The notes beneath the pieces were generated by a model that saw only the letters and a list, made by a program, of their open reading frames with translations, did no database searches and was not told where the DNA came from. Made by a program: the position numbers and the translations under genes. Of a stretch of DNA of 64,000 bases, positions 36,761 through 46,034 are shown piece after piece. Position 1 is the first letter of the stretch. Every line of letters starts with the position of its first letter. The DNA lies in contig JAQXFO010000081.1 of NCBI GenBank assembly GCA_029005135.1, positions 1 through 64,000 on the forward strand, given 5' to 3'. The DNA comes from Lachnospiraceae bacterium (lineage in GTDB: Bacteria > Bacillota > Clostridia > Lachnospirales > Lachnospiraceae).

Positions 36761-36827
36761 AAACGGATCAGGTGGGTGTTGCAAAAGTCAAACAAAACAC
36801 TTTGTGTGAAAGCCCGTTGACATAAAC

Positions 36828-36856
36828 TTGACACTCACTTCGAAAACAGATAATAT
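36828..36856 (+). promoter_or_regulatory. rny promoter
   Basis: TTGACA (36828) and TAATAT are 17 bases apart. A second perfect TTGACA starts 11 bases further upstream (36817). Confidence 0.7.
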
Positions 36857-36906
36857 AGATATGTTGTATTATTTGTACAATGAAAACTAAATATGGAGGT
36901 GCTCCT

Positions 36907-38463
36907 GTGACAACTTTGGAGATTATTTTAGTCGTTGCAGTAGTCGCTCTGCTTATTGCTATTCCCGTCACCTGGAAACTGGCACTGGCCCGTAAGAACA
37001 GACTTGATGCCGAGAAGATCGGAACTGCCGAGGAAAAAGCAAGAAGTATTATTGATGATGCCATTAAACAGGCAGAAACCAAGAAACGTGAATCCATGAT
37101 TGAAATCCAGGAAAATTCCCTGCGTGCCCGCAATGAGGTTGAAAAAGAACTGAAGGAGAGACGGGCAGAGATCAGCAAGCAGGAAAGACGTATCCAGTCA
37201 AAGGAAGATGTCCTGGACAAAAAGACCGATGCCATGGAAAAGCGGGAAGCCGACTATGCAGCAAAAGAAGCAGCGTTAAACCGCAAACAGAAGGAAGTTG
37301 AAGAGCAGCATGAGAGAAGTCTTGCCGAACTGGAAAAGATCTCAGGCATGACCACGGAGGAAGCCAGAACACGATTGCTGGCCGAGGTCCGCGAGGATGC
37401 CACAGCGGATATTGCGAAGATCTACCGTGAGATCAATGAACAGGCCAGACACGATGCCGACAAGAAGGCTCAGGAGATCGTTGTCAATACGATCCAGCGC
37501 TGTGCCGTCGATCATGTTTCCGATTCAACCATATCTGTTGTCCAGCTCCCCAGTGATGAGATGAAAGGCCGTATCATCGGACGCGAAGGCCGGAATATCA
37601 GAACACTGGAAACCCTGACAGGTGTCGACCTGATCATCGATGATACACCGGAAGCTGTTGTTTTGTCCGGTTTTGATCCTGTCAGAAGAGAAATTGCCCG
37701 CATTGCACTCGAGAAACTGATTGTTGATGGTCGTATCCATCCTGCCCGCATTGAGGAAATGGTGGAGAAAGCCCGGAAAGAAGTGGAACGCCAGATGAAG
37801 GAAGACGGTGAGAATGCCGCCATGGAAGTCGGTGTCAACAACCTTCATCCTGAGATTATCAAGCTTCTCGGACGGATGCGCTACAGAACCTCTTACGGAC
37901 AGAATGCCTTGAAACATTCCATTGAGGTGGCTCAGCTGTCCGGACTTTTAGCCGGCGAATGCGGCTGTGATGTGAGAATGGCCAAACGTGCCGGTCTCCT
38001 TCACGATATCGGCAAATCCATCGATCACGAGATCGAGGGTTCCCACATTCAGATCGGTGCCGACATTTGCCGTAAGTACAAGGAAAACGATATCGTTATT
38101 AACGCTGTCGAAAGTCATCACGGTGATACCGAACCGAAGTCTCTTGTCGCCTGCCTTGTTCAGGCTGCGGATGCGATTTCTGCTGCCAGACCGGGTGCCC
38201 GTCGGGAAACTCTCGAAACGTACACCAACAGACTTAAGAAACTCGAAGACATCACCAACAGCTTCAAGGGCGTTGATAAATCCTTCGCCATTCAGGCCGG
38301 TCGTGAGATCCGCATCGCGGTTGTGCCGGAGGAAGTCAGTGATGCCGAAATGGTGCTCCTGGCCAGAGACATTGCCAAACAGATCGAGGCTGAACTGGAA
38401 TATCCGGGTCAGATCAAGGTCAACATGGTCAGAGAGAGCCGCGTTGTTGATTACGCCAAATAA
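36907..38463 (+). CDS. rny: Ribonuclease Y
   Basis: RNase Y is the membrane-bound endoribonuclease that starts mRNA decay in many Gram-positives. From the GTG at 36907 it has 518 residues: one N-terminal transmembrane helix (about 3-25), a long charged coiled coil (about 30-200), a KH domain ([20 protein letters not shown]) and an HD domain ([33 protein letters not shown]). GGAGGT lies six bases before the GTG; an ATG at 36880 would add nine odd residues ahead of the membrane anchor. The region is visibly richer in A/T than the flanks. Confidence 0.96.
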   Translation: MTTLEIILVVAVVALLIAIPVTWKLALARKNRLDAEKIGTAEEKARSIIDDAIKQAETKKRESMIEIQENSLRARNEVEKELKERRAEISKQERRIQSKEDVLDKKTDAMEKREADYAAKEAALNRKQKEVEEQHERSLAELEKISGMTTEEARTRLLAEVREDATADIAKIYREINEQARHDADKKAQEIVVNTIQRCAVDHVSDSTISVVQLPSDEMKGRIIGREGRNIRTLETLTGVDLIIDDTPEAVVLSGFDPVRREIARIALEKLIVDGRIHPARIEEMVEKARKEVERQMKEDGENAAMEVGVNNLHPEIIKLLGRMRYRTSYGQNALKHSIEVAQLSGLLAGECGCDVRMAKRAGLLHDIGKSIDHEIEGSHIQIGADICRKYKENDIVINAVESHHGDTEPKSLVACLVQAADAISAARPGARRETLETYTNRLKKLEDITNSFKGVDKSFAIQAGREIRIAVVPEEVSDAEMVLLARDIAKQIEAELEYPGQIKVNMVRESRVVDYAK

Positions 38464-38497
38464 CAGAAACCCGGATTATTTCTGTGTGACTGTTTGA

Positions 38498-38539
38498 AAT
38501 ACTGTCGAACCGCTGAGGCGGTTCGGCAGTATTTTTTTT
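38498..38539 (+). terminator. Terminator after rny
   Basis: A perfect 16-base stem AATACTGTCGAACCGC with loop TGAG is followed by a run of at least eight Ts. Confidence 0.92.
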
Positions 38540-38621
38540 ATGCTATACCATATTTTGTGATGCGGGACAACGGATGAAACCAGATATTGAGGGGACTGCG
38601 TTATGACAACCATATCAGAAA

Positions 38622-38645
38622 AAACCCTTAAAATATCAAGGGTTT
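38622..38645. repeat. Inverted repeat in AT-rich xerD leader region
   Basis: AAACCCTT and AAGGGTTT flank AAAATATC. It lies 27 bases before the xerD -35 box. It could be an operator or a weak hairpin; no function can be assigned. Confidence 0.45.
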
Positions 38646-38671
38646 ACCTGACGAAATTATGTAAATAATGT

Positions 38672-38700
38672 TTGATTTTATGTTAATTAGTTATTATAAT
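38672..38700 (+). promoter_or_regulatory. Promoter of the xerD-type gene
   Basis: TTGATT and TATAAT are 17 bases apart in an AT-rich stretch. Confidence 0.7.
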
Positions 38701-38780
38701 TTATCTATGCTCTGGGGAGAGCGTGGGGTTTTGAAGGGTGAATTGCTTCCTTACAATTTTGAAACTGGTGGATATACTGA

Positions 38781-39668
38781 ATGGAAGAAGCAATTCAGAA
38801 GTTTATTCGTTATTACCATAAGATAAAAAAGTCTTCGGGCAATACGGAGGCTTCCTATAAGCGGGATCTTGAAAAGCTCAAGGATTATCTGATTGAAGAG
38901 CGCCATATCACATCCTGGGATGTCGTTACCGAGACACATCTGAATTCTTATATTCTTTATCTCGAAAGTCATCAGTACGCGGCTTCCTCCATTTCACGGA
39001 GCATTGCGTCGACACGGGCCTTCTTTAAGTATCTTGAGAAGAAAAACATGGTGTCGGTCAATCCCTCGGAGGCTATCAAACCGCCAAAGATCGAGAAAAA
39101 GGCACCGCAGATCATGAATGTGACGGATGTGGAAAAGCTCCTCAGTGAGCCGGATCTGACGACAGATAAAGGTATCCGCGACAGTGCTATGCTGGAACTG
39201 ATGTATGCCACCGGCATGCGGGTTTCGGAACTGATCAATCTGAGGCTTCATGATGTGAACCTGTCCATGTGTTATCTGACCTGCATTGACCGTAAGTCGG
39301 AGAGGATCATTCCCTTCAGCCAGACAGCCAGAAAGGCACTGGAACGGTACCTGAAGGAGGCCAGACCGCACTTTGTGAAGGACAGTCAGAATGATTTCTT
39401 CTTCACCAACTGCAGCGGGACAGCCATGAGCCGGCAGGGGTTCTGGAAAGTGCTGAAGGGTTATGCCCAGGCGGCAGGTGTGGAAAGCGATATCACACCG
39501 CATACGCTGCGTCATTCCTTTGCGACACATATGCTTCAGAACGGTGCAGATCTTAAGAGCGTACAGGAAATGCTCGGTCATTCGGACATCAGCACAACAC
39601 AGATCTATCTGGATGCCGGGATTTCTCATATGCGTGATGTGTATAACAAAGCCCACCCGAGAAAATAG
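38781..39668 (+). CDS. xerD: Site-specific tyrosine recombinase, XerD type
   Basis: XerC/XerD recombinases resolve chromosome dimers at dif. The 295-residue protein has an N-terminal SAM-like core-binding domain (1-90) and the catalytic domain with Arg147 (ATGMRVSELINL), His241 and Arg244 (HTLRHSFATHML), His267 (LGHSDISTTQIY) and the nucleophile Tyr276. The sequence and length fit XerD rather than a phage integrase, although a lone Xer-like enzyme is possible. It is bracketed by its own promoter and terminator. The ATG has a weak ribosome site (GGTGGAT). Confidence 0.9.
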   Translation: MEEAIQKFIRYYHKIKKSSGNTEASYKRDLEKLKDYLIEERHITSWDVVTETHLNSYILYLESHQYAASSISRSIASTRAFFKYLEKKNMVSVNPSEAIKPPKIEKKAPQIMNVTDVEKLLSEPDLTTDKGIRDSAMLELMYATGMRVSELINLRLHDVNLSMCYLTCIDRKSERIIPFSQTARKALERYLKEARPHFVKDSQNDFFFTNCSGTAMSRQGFWKVLKGYAQAAGVESDITPHTLRHSFATHMLQNGADLKSVQEMLGHSDISTTQIYLDAGISHMRDVYNKAHPRK

Positions 39669-39675
39669 CCTGCAG

Positions 39676-39703
39676 GCCGTACCGAACAGGGTACGGCTTT
39701 TTT
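39676..39703 (+). terminator. Terminator after xerD
   Basis: GCCGTACC, loop GAACAG, GGTACGGC, then TTTTTT. Confidence 0.9.
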
Positions 39704-39772
39704 GATGACAAAGAGTCAAAGACGGGGAGAGAAAGGCAAGGACAGACACTGTCCGGAAGGATGCAGGGGTTT

Positions 39773-40915
39773 ATGAAAGAAATATATCTTGACAATGCCG
39801 CGACGACAGCGCTGAACCCGCGTGCCAGGGAGGCGATGCTGACCTTTCTGGCGGATGACGGCAACCCGTCGGCGATCTACCGGCGGGCCATGAAGAGCCG
39901 GGCTGCTCTGACGAAAGCCCGGGAAGCCGCGGCGGCCCTTATCAAGGCTTCGCCTTCCGAGATCTATTTTACCTCCGGCGGAACGGAAGCCGATAACTGG
40001 GCGCTGAAAGCCGTTTTCGAAAAAGCCCGGGCTGAGGGAAAGACGCCGCATATGATTACCCAGAAGACGGAACACCACGCGGTGCTGGAGACCTGTCGTT
40101 ATCTGGAAGAACAGGGCGCAGCCGTTACCTATCTGGATGTGGATCGCTGCGGTATTGTCTCCCCGGCCGCTGTTGAAGCCGCCATCAGACCGGAAACCTG
40201 CCTCATCAGTGTCATGACAGCCAACAACGAAACCGGGTGTCTCCAGGATGTGTCCGCTATCGGGCATATAGCCGGTGAGCACGGCGTTCTGTTCCATACG
40301 GATGCGGTACAGGCATACGGCCATATCCCTCTTGATGTGAATGCCTCTGCCGTTGATCTGATGAGTGTGAGCGCGCATAAATGCGGCGGCCCCAAGGGCA
40401 CCGGTTTTCTTTATATACGCAAGGGCACAGCCGTCGGAGCCTTCCTTCACGGAGGCGCACAGGAGAGAGGGCGCCGTGCCGGGACGGAAAATACTGTGGG
40501 GATTGTGGGCTTTGGTGCGGCGGCAGAAGCAGCCGCTTCTTCAATGGAAGACAACCGCGTCCGTCTGCTCGAACTGCGACGTTTTCTGACGGAAGGGCTG
40601 ATGAGGGCGGTGCCGGGCTGCTATCTGAACGGCGGCAGCCATCGCCTGCCCGGCCATGTCAATATGACCTTTCCGGGAATCGACGGTGAGGCACTTCTTA
40701 TTTATCTGGATATGAAAGGCATCGCGGCCTCGGCCGGATCGGCCTGCGCCTCGGGATCCTTAAGTCCGTCCCATGTGCTCACGGCCATGGGGTTGTCCTA
40801 CGGCGATGCCCACGGGACGATCCGCATGACACTGTCGCCGGATCTGTCGGAAGAGGATTTGCAGTTTGTTATTGACACAATAAAAAAAGGCTGTGACAAT
40901 ATTCGTCGTATGTGA
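39773..40915 (+). CDS. Cysteine desulfurase, NifS/IscS family
   Basis: The 380-residue PLP enzyme removes sulfur from cysteine to form a persulfide for tRNA thiolation and Fe-S clusters. It begins MKEIYLDNAATTALNP, has FTSGGTEADNWAL, the cofactor lysine Lys203 in SAHKCGGPKGTGF, and the catalytic Cys325 in AGSACASGSLSPSHVL. The frame is open from an ATG at 39761, but AGGGG before the ATG at 39773 and the family N-terminus favour the latter. It lies 42 bases before mnmA, so it probably supplies the sulfur for that enzyme. No iscU is adjacent. Confidence 0.93.
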   Translation: MKEIYLDNAATTALNPRAREAMLTFLADDGNPSAIYRRAMKSRAALTKAREAAAALIKASPSEIYFTSGGTEADNWALKAVFEKARAEGKTPHMITQKTEHHAVLETCRYLEEQGAAVTYLDVDRCGIVSPAAVEAAIRPETCLISVMTANNETGCLQDVSAIGHIAGEHGVLFHTDAVQAYGHIPLDVNASAVDLMSVSAHKCGGPKGTGFLYIRKGTAVGAFLHGGAQERGRRAGTENTVGIVGFGAAAEAAASSMEDNRVRLLELRRFLTEGLMRAVPGCYLNGGSHRLPGHVNMTFPGIDGEALLIYLDMKGIAASAGSACASGSLSPSHVLTAMGLSYGDAHGTIRMTLSPDLSEEDLQFVIDTIKKGCDNIRRM

Positions 40916-40957
40916 CGTGTCAGTGAAAGCTATGAAGAATGGTAAGGGGACAGCAGA

Positions 40958-42031
40958 GTGAAAAAAGGCACGGTTGTCGTCGGCATGTCCGGCGGCGTTG
41001 ACAGCTCGGCAGCCGCCTGGCTGCTGAAAGAAGAGGGCTATGACGTCATCGGAGTGACAATGCAGATCTGGCAGGAAGAGGATCCGGCCGTCACAGCGGA
41101 TAACGGCGGCTGCTGCGGTCTGTCGGCCGTGGAGGATGCCCGTCAGGTGGCCGATCGCCTCGGCATCCCTCATTATGTCATGAATTTCCGGGAGGTTTTC
41201 AAAGATAAGGTTATCGACTATTTTATCAGGGAATACCGGGAAGGCCGGACCCCCAATCCCTGCATCGCCTGCAATCGCTATGTCAAATGGGAGGCTCTTC
41301 TCAACAAAAGTCTGGCCCTGGGCGCTGATTATATCGCCACAGGACATTATGCCTCGGTGGTTACACTTCCGAACGGACGGCTGACGCTCCAGGCATCGTC
41401 ATCCTCAAAGGATCAGACCTATGCTCTCTACAATCTGACGCAGGAGCAGCTGAGGCATACGCTGATGCCGGTGGGACGCTATACCAAACCCGAGGTAAGG
41501 ATGATGGCCGAACAGGCCGGCCTGCCGGTGGCCCATAAGCCGGATTCTCAGGAGATCTGTTTTATTCCGGATCATGATTACGCTTCTTACATCGCCCGGG
41601 AGACCGGCATTCCCGATGTCCCCGGCAATTTTGTGGACGATGAGGGACGCATTCTCGGTCGTCACAGGGGCATTTCCCATTATACCATCGGCCAGCGCAA
41701 GCACCTGGGCCTGTCTTTCGGCCGACCTGTCTTCGTCAGAGAAATACGGCCCCGGACCAATGAGGTGGTGCTGTCGGACAATGACCGCCTCTTCAGCCGG
41801 ACGTTGATCGCCGACCGGATGAACTATATGATGGTGGAGGATCTGACGGAGCCTGCCGCGGTCACGGCCAAGATCCGCTACAGCGCCGCGGCCTGCCCGG
41901 CTGTCATCGAAAAACGGCCGGACGGCAGTGTTTTATGTACCTTTGAAGAACCGCAGCGGGCGCCCACACCGGGACAGGCGGTTGTCTTTTATCAGGAAAA
42001 CTGTGTTCTGGGGGGAGGTGTCATTCTATGA
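40958..42031 (+). CDS. mnmA: tRNA-specific 2-thiouridylase MnmA
   Basis: MnmA makes 2-thiouridine at the wobble base U34 of tRNA-Lys, -Glu and -Gln. The 357-residue protein has the PP-loop GMSGGVDSSAAAWLL, the catalytic Cys102 in NPCIACN and Cys201 in EICFIPD, and HYTIGQRKHLGL. The start is GTG behind AAGGGGAC. It follows the cysteine desulfurase, its sulfur donor, and overlaps the PHP phosphatase gene by four bases (ATGA). Confidence 0.96.
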   Translation: MKKGTVVVGMSGGVDSSAAAWLLKEEGYDVIGVTMQIWQEEDPAVTADNGGCCGLSAVEDARQVADRLGIPHYVMNFREVFKDKVIDYFIREYREGRTPNPCIACNRYVKWEALLNKSLALGADYIATGHYASVVTLPNGRLTLQASSSSKDQTYALYNLTQEQLRHTLMPVGRYTKPEVRMMAEQAGLPVAHKPDSQEICFIPDHDYASYIARETGIPDVPGNFVDDEGRILGRHRGISHYTIGQRKHLGLSFGRPVFVREIRPRTNEVVLSDNDRLFSRTLIADRMNYMMVEDLTEPAAVTAKIRYSAAACPAVIEKRPDGSVLCTFEEPQRAPTPGQAVVFYQENCVLGGGVIL

Positions 42032-42828
42032 TCTTCGGCGATACTCATATCCATTCCACCTATTCCGCGGACTGCGAGACGCCGATGGAAGAGGACGTGA
42101 AGGCCGCCATTGACGCCGGTCTTCCCTATATCTGCTTCACCGATCATATCGATTACGATTATCCCTATCCCGATGAGGTGTTCGAATACGATATGGCCGC
42201 TTATCTGAAAAATATCGCCGCCCTCAGGGATGTCTACGGCGACAGGATAGCGATCTACGCGGGAGCGGAGCTGGGTATGCAGAAACATCTGGGACCGCGC
42301 TATGAGGCGCTGATCCGCCGCTGGCCGCTGGATTTCTGCATCGGCTCTCAGCATCTGGTGGATAACTGCGATCCCTATTACCCGGAGACCTTCCGTGACC
42401 GCCGCGACAGCGAGATCTACCGCGCCTTTTTCGAAGAGACGCTGAACGATATCCGCAGTTTTCACAGTTTTGACGCGCTGGGACATCTGGATTATATCGT
42501 CCGCTACGGCAAGGAACGCCGTTTCTATCATTACAGTGAGTATGCCGATGTGCTGGATGAGATCCTGAAGCTCCTTGTCAAATATAACATTGCCCTTGAG
42601 GTCAACACGGCCGGTCTCAAGAAGCATCTGGGCTTTGCCAATCCCCAGCCTGAGGTCCTCCGGCGGTATCGTGAGCTGGGCGGCACCCTGATCACCGTGG
42701 GCAGTGATGCCCACCGGACGGGTTTTATCGGATACGGATTTGAGGAAACCGCAAAGCTTTTAAAAAGCATTGGTTTTTCCCATGTCGTTTATTACAAAGC
42801 CCATCGGCCAAACTTTGTAAAATTGTGA
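42028..42828 (+). CDS. hisK: PHP-domain histidinol-phosphatase (HisK-type)
   Basis: The 266-residue metal-dependent phosphatase has PHP motifs DTHIHSTYSADCETPM at the N-terminus, FTDHIDYDY, a later GHLDYIVRYG and the terminal GSDAHRTGFIG. This pattern fits histidinol-phosphate phosphatase, the penultimate step of histidine synthesis, but other PHP phosphoesterases look alike. The ATG overlaps the mnmA stop. hisH and hisF lie 12 kb away, supporting a histidine pathway in the cell. I see no terminator after it. Confidence 0.82.
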   Translation: MIFGDTHIHSTYSADCETPMEEDVKAAIDAGLPYICFTDHIDYDYPYPDEVFEYDMAAYLKNIAALRDVYGDRIAIYAGAELGMQKHLGPRYEALIRRWPLDFCIGSQHLVDNCDPYYPETFRDRRDSEIYRAFFEETLNDIRSFHSFDALGHLDYIVRYGKERRFYHYSEYADVLDEILKLLVKYNIALEVNTAGLKKHLGFANPQPEVLRRYRELGGTLITVGSDAHRTGFIGYGFEETAKLLKSIGFSHVVYYKAHRPNFVKL

Positions 42829-42854
42829 AATTGAACCAAAAACCCAGAAAGGAC

Positions 42855-42883
42855 TTGTATTTTTTTTAGGGTTTCAGTAAAAT
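42855..42883 (+). promoter_or_regulatory. gap promoter
   Basis: TTGTAT and TAAAAT are 17 bases apart, followed by a 57-base leader and AGGGAGGTT before gap. Confidence 0.6.
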
Positions 42884-42940
42884 AACTTCGTTGGTGAATC
42901 AGGTAATTTTTTTATACATATACACAGGGAGGTTTTACAA

Positions 42941-43957
42941 ATGGCTGTTAAAGTCGCAATTAATGGTTTTGGTCGTATCGGTCGTCTGGCTTTCCGTCAG
43001 ATGTTCCGCGCTGAAGGCTTCGAAATCGTTGCTATCAACGATCTGACAAGCCCGGAGATGCTGGCTTACCTGCTGAAGTATGATTCTTCTCAGGGCCGCT
43101 ATGCGCTGGCTGACAAGGTTTCCAACACCGATCATTCCATCATCGTGGACGGCACAGAGATCGAGATTTACAAAGAAGCTGACGCTTCCAAGCTGCCGTG
43201 GGGCGAACTGGATATCGACGTTGTCCTGGAATGCACAGGCTTCTACACATCCAAAGCCAAATCTCAGGCCCACATCGATGCCGGTGCCAAGAACGTTATC
43301 ATTTCCGCTCCGGCCGGCAATGACCTGAAGACCATCGTTTACAACACGAACCACGAAACACTGACAGCTGATGATCACATCATCTCCGCTGCTTCCTGCA
43401 CAACAAACTGCCTGGCTCCGATGGCCAAAGCCCTGAACGAACTGGCTGAGATCAAGTCCGGTATCATGGCTACCATCCATGCCTACACAGGCGATCAGAT
43501 GATCCTTGACGGCCCGCACAGAAAGGGTGACTTCAGAAGAGGCCGCGCCGGCGCCGAGAACATTGTTCCGAACAGCACAGGTGCTGCCAAGGCTATCGGC
43601 CTGGTCGTTCCGGAACTGAACGGCAAGCTGATTGGTGCTGCTCAGCGTGTCCCGGTTCCGACAGGTTCCACCACGATCCTGACAGCCGTTGTCAAGGGCA
43701 AGGTCACAAAGGAAGAGATCAACGCCGCCATGAAGGCTGCTTCCAACGAATCCTTCGGCTACAATGAAGACCCGATCGTCTCCAAGGATATCGTCGGCAT
43801 CACCTACGGTTCTCTGTTCGATGCCACACAGACCATGTGCCTGCCGTGCGGCGAAGACACAGAAGTTCAGGTTGTGTCATGGTATGACAATGAAAATTCC
43901 TTCACATCCAATATGTGCCGTACAATCAAATACTTCGGCAAACTGCTGAACAAATAA
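42941..43957 (+). CDS. gap: Glyceraldehyde-3-phosphate dehydrogenase, type I
   Basis: This glycolytic enzyme oxidises glyceraldehyde 3-phosphate to 1,3-bisphosphoglycerate with NAD. The 338-residue protein has the Rossmann start [17 protein letters not shown], the catalytic Cys153 in [32 protein letters not shown] and SWYDNENSF. Codon choice is strongly biased (for example repeated ACA and CCG), as expected for a highly expressed gene. A strong site AGGGAGG precedes the ATG. It has its own promoter and a hairpin follows it. Confidence 0.97.
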   Translation: MAVKVAINGFGRIGRLAFRQMFRAEGFEIVAINDLTSPEMLAYLLKYDSSQGRYALADKVSNTDHSIIVDGTEIEIYKEADASKLPWGELDIDVVLECTGFYTSKAKSQAHIDAGAKNVIISAPAGNDLKTIVYNTNHETLTADDHIISAASCTTNCLAPMAKALNELAEIKSGIMATIHAYTGDQMILDGPHRKGDFRRGRAGAENIVPNSTGAAKAIGLVVPELNGKLIGAAQRVPVPTGSTTILTAVVKGKVTKEEINAAMKAASNESFGYNEDPIVSKDIVGITYGSLFDATQTMCLPCGEDTEVQVVSWYDNENSFTSNMCRTIKYFGKLLNK

Positions 43958-43976
43958 TCGAAACATTAAGTGACAG

Positions 43977-44016
43977 GGGTTCGGTCCGGATATACGGCAC
44001 CGGACCCTTCATTTTT
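43977..44016 (+). terminator. Hairpin/terminator between gap and pgk
   Basis: GGGTTCGGT pairs with ACCGGACCC (one G-T wobble) across a 13-base loop, followed by TTCATTTTT. It may end most gap transcripts and leave pgk-tpiA at a lower level. Confidence 0.65.
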
Positions 44017-44027
44017 AGGAGGACGTT

Positions 44028-45239
44028 ATGCTTAACAAAAAATCTGTTGATGATATCAACGTCAAGGGCCTGAGAGTCCTGTGCCGCTGCGATTTCAATG
44101 TTCCGCTCAAAGACGGCAAGATCACCGATGAAAACCGTATCGTCGCCGCCCTGCCGACGATCAAAAAGCTGATTGCCGACGGCGGCCGCGTTATTCTGTG
44201 CAGCCATCTGGGCAAGGTCAAAACAGAAGAAGATAAGAAGACCAAGACACTGGCCCCGGTCGCTGTGAGACTGGCCGAACTGCTCGGTCAGGATGTCGTC
44301 TTTGCCGCCGATCCGGAAGTGGTTGGTGAGAATGCCAGAAAAGCTGTGGCGGCCATGAAGGACGGCGACGTCGTTCTTCTTGAGAATACCCGTTTCCGTG
44401 CTGAAGAGACTAAGAACGGCGAAGCCTTCTCCAAAGATCTGGCTTCTCTGGCCGATGTCTTTGTCAACGACGCCTTTGGTACCGCTCACAGAGCTCACTG
44501 CAGCAACGTTGGCGTGACAGCGTATGTCAAGACCTCCGTTGTCGGTTACCTGATGCAGAAGGAGATCGATTTCCTGGGCAATGCCGTCAACAATCCGGTA
44601 CGTCCCTTCGTGGCCATCCTGGGCGGCGCCAAGGTTGCCGATAAGCTGAATGTTATCTCCAACCTCCTTGAAAAATGTGATACGCTGATCATCGGCGGCG
44701 GCATGGCCTATACCTTCATGAAGGCCAAGGGCTATGAAGTCGGCAAATCCCTGGTCGACGATACCAAGATCGATTACTGCAGAGAGATGATGGAAAAGGC
44801 CGAAAAGCTGGGCAAGAAGCTTTATCTGCCGATCGATACCGTCATTGCCGCTTCTTTCCCGGATCCGATCGACGGCCCGATCGATGTCAGGACAGTGGAT
44901 TCCGAAGACATTCCGGCGGATATGGAAGGTCTGGATATCGGCGAGAAGACACGCGAACTCTTCGGCGATGCCGTTAAGTCCGCCCGGACGGTTGTCTGGA
45001 ACGGCCCGATGGGCGTCTTCGAGAACCCGACTCTGGCTGCCGGTACCATCGCTGTAGCCAAAGCTCTGGCCGAGACGGATGCTACGACCATCATCGGCGG
45101 CGGCGACTCTGCAGCGGCTGTCAACCAGCTGGGCTTCGGCGACAAGATGACACATATCTCCACCGGCGGCGGTGCCTCTCTGGAATTCCTGGAAGGCAAG
45201 GAACTGCCGGGTGTGGCAGCTGCCAACGATAAAGACTGA
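44028..45239 (+). CDS. pgk: Phosphoglycerate kinase
   Basis: PGK transfers phosphate from 1,3-bisphosphoglycerate to ADP. The 403-residue protein shows [25 protein letters not shown] N-terminus (substrate loop CRCDFNVPL), SHLGKVK, the hinge region [16 protein letters not shown], the [19 protein letters not shown] strand and the nucleotide-binding [21 protein letters not shown] precedes the ATG. It is followed by tpiA after 29 bases. Confidence 0.97.
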   Translation: MLNKKSVDDINVKGLRVLCRCDFNVPLKDGKITDENRIVAALPTIKKLIADGGRVILCSHLGKVKTEEDKKTKTLAPVAVRLAELLGQDVVFAADPEVVGENARKAVAAMKDGDVVLLENTRFRAEETKNGEAFSKDLASLADVFVNDAFGTAHRAHCSNVGVTAYVKTSVVGYLMQKEIDFLGNAVNNPVRPFVAILGGAKVADKLNVISNLLEKCDTLIIGGGMAYTFMKAKGYEVGKSLVDDTKIDYCREMMEKAEKLGKKLYLPIDTVIAASFPDPIDGPIDVRTVDSEDIPADMEGLDIGEKTRELFGDAVKSARTVVWNGPMGVFENPTLAAGTIAVAKALAETDATTIIGGGDSAAAVNQLGFGDKMTHISTGGGASLEFLEGKELPGVAAANDKD

Positions 45240-45268
45240 ATAATGCGAGGGAATCGAGGGAATAAGGT

Positions 45269-46015
45269 ATGAGAAGAAAAATTGCTGCAGGCAACTGGAA
45301 AATGAACATGACACCGACTCAGGCGGTGGCTCTTATCGAAAAGCTGAAGCCGCTGGTCAAGAGCGACGACGTGGATGTCATTTTCTGCGTTCCGGCCATC
45401 GATATCCCGGCAGCCATGACGGCGGCCGAAGGCTCCAATATCCGTATCGGTGCCGAGAACATGTACTTTGAAGAGAAGGGTGCCTTCACCGGCGAGATCT
45501 CTCCGGAAATGCTGGTGGATGCCGGCGTTAAGTACGTGATCATCGGACATTCCGAGAGACGTGACTATTTCGGAGAAACCAACGAAGATGTCAACCGCAA
45601 GGTTCTCAAGGCCTTTGAGCACGGCATCACACCGATTATGTGCTGCGGCGAAAGCCTGACTATGAGACAGCAGGGCGTTACGATGGACTGGATCCGTCAG
45701 CAGGTCAAGGTCGGCCTCCTCAATGTGAGCGCCGAACAGGCTTCTTCCATGATTATTGCCTATGAACCGATCTGGGCGATCGACACAGGCGAAACGGCAA
45801 CATCCGATCAGGCCGAGGAAGTCTGCAAGGGCATTCGCGACCTGGTGGAGGAACTCTATGATAAGGCTGTGGCCGACAAGATCCGTATTCTGTACGGCGG
45901 TTCGGTCAACGCCGGCAACGCAGCCGAACTGTTCGGCAAAGACAATATCGACGGTGGTCTTGTCGGCGGGGCTTCCCTGAAGGAAGACTTCGGTAAGATC
46001 GTGAATTACCGTTAA
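45269..46015 (+). CDS. tpiA: Triosephosphate isomerase
   Basis: TIM interconverts dihydroxyacetone phosphate and glyceraldehyde 3-phosphate. The 248-residue barrel shows [11 protein letters not shown] with the active lysine, the catalytic histidine in [14 protein letters not shown], the catalytic glutamate in [15 protein letters not shown], and the phosphate-binding [10 protein letters not shown] and GGLVGGASL. The order gap-pgk-tpiA is common; gpmI and eno are not adjacent here, and hom follows instead. Confidence 0.97.
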   Translation: MRRKIAAGNWKMNMTPTQAVALIEKLKPLVKSDDVDVIFCVPAIDIPAAMTAAEGSNIRIGAENMYFEEKGAFTGEISPEMLVDAGVKYVIIGHSERRDYFGETNEDVNRKVLKAFEHGITPIMCCGESLTMRQQGVTMDWIRQQVKVGLLNVSAEQASSMIIAYEPIWAIDTGETATSDQAEEVCKGIRDLVEELYDKAVADKIRILYGGSVNAGNAAELFGKDNIDGGLVGGASLKEDFGKIVNYR

Positions 46016-46034
46016 TACTGACCCGGAGGCTATA

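Noticed and set aside
38781..39668. xerD-type gene as a phage or transposon integrase
   Set aside because: Length, motif spacing and the HTLRHSFATHML/GHSDISTTQIY blocks fit chromosomal XerD; no phage genes, att repeats or tRNA are nearby.
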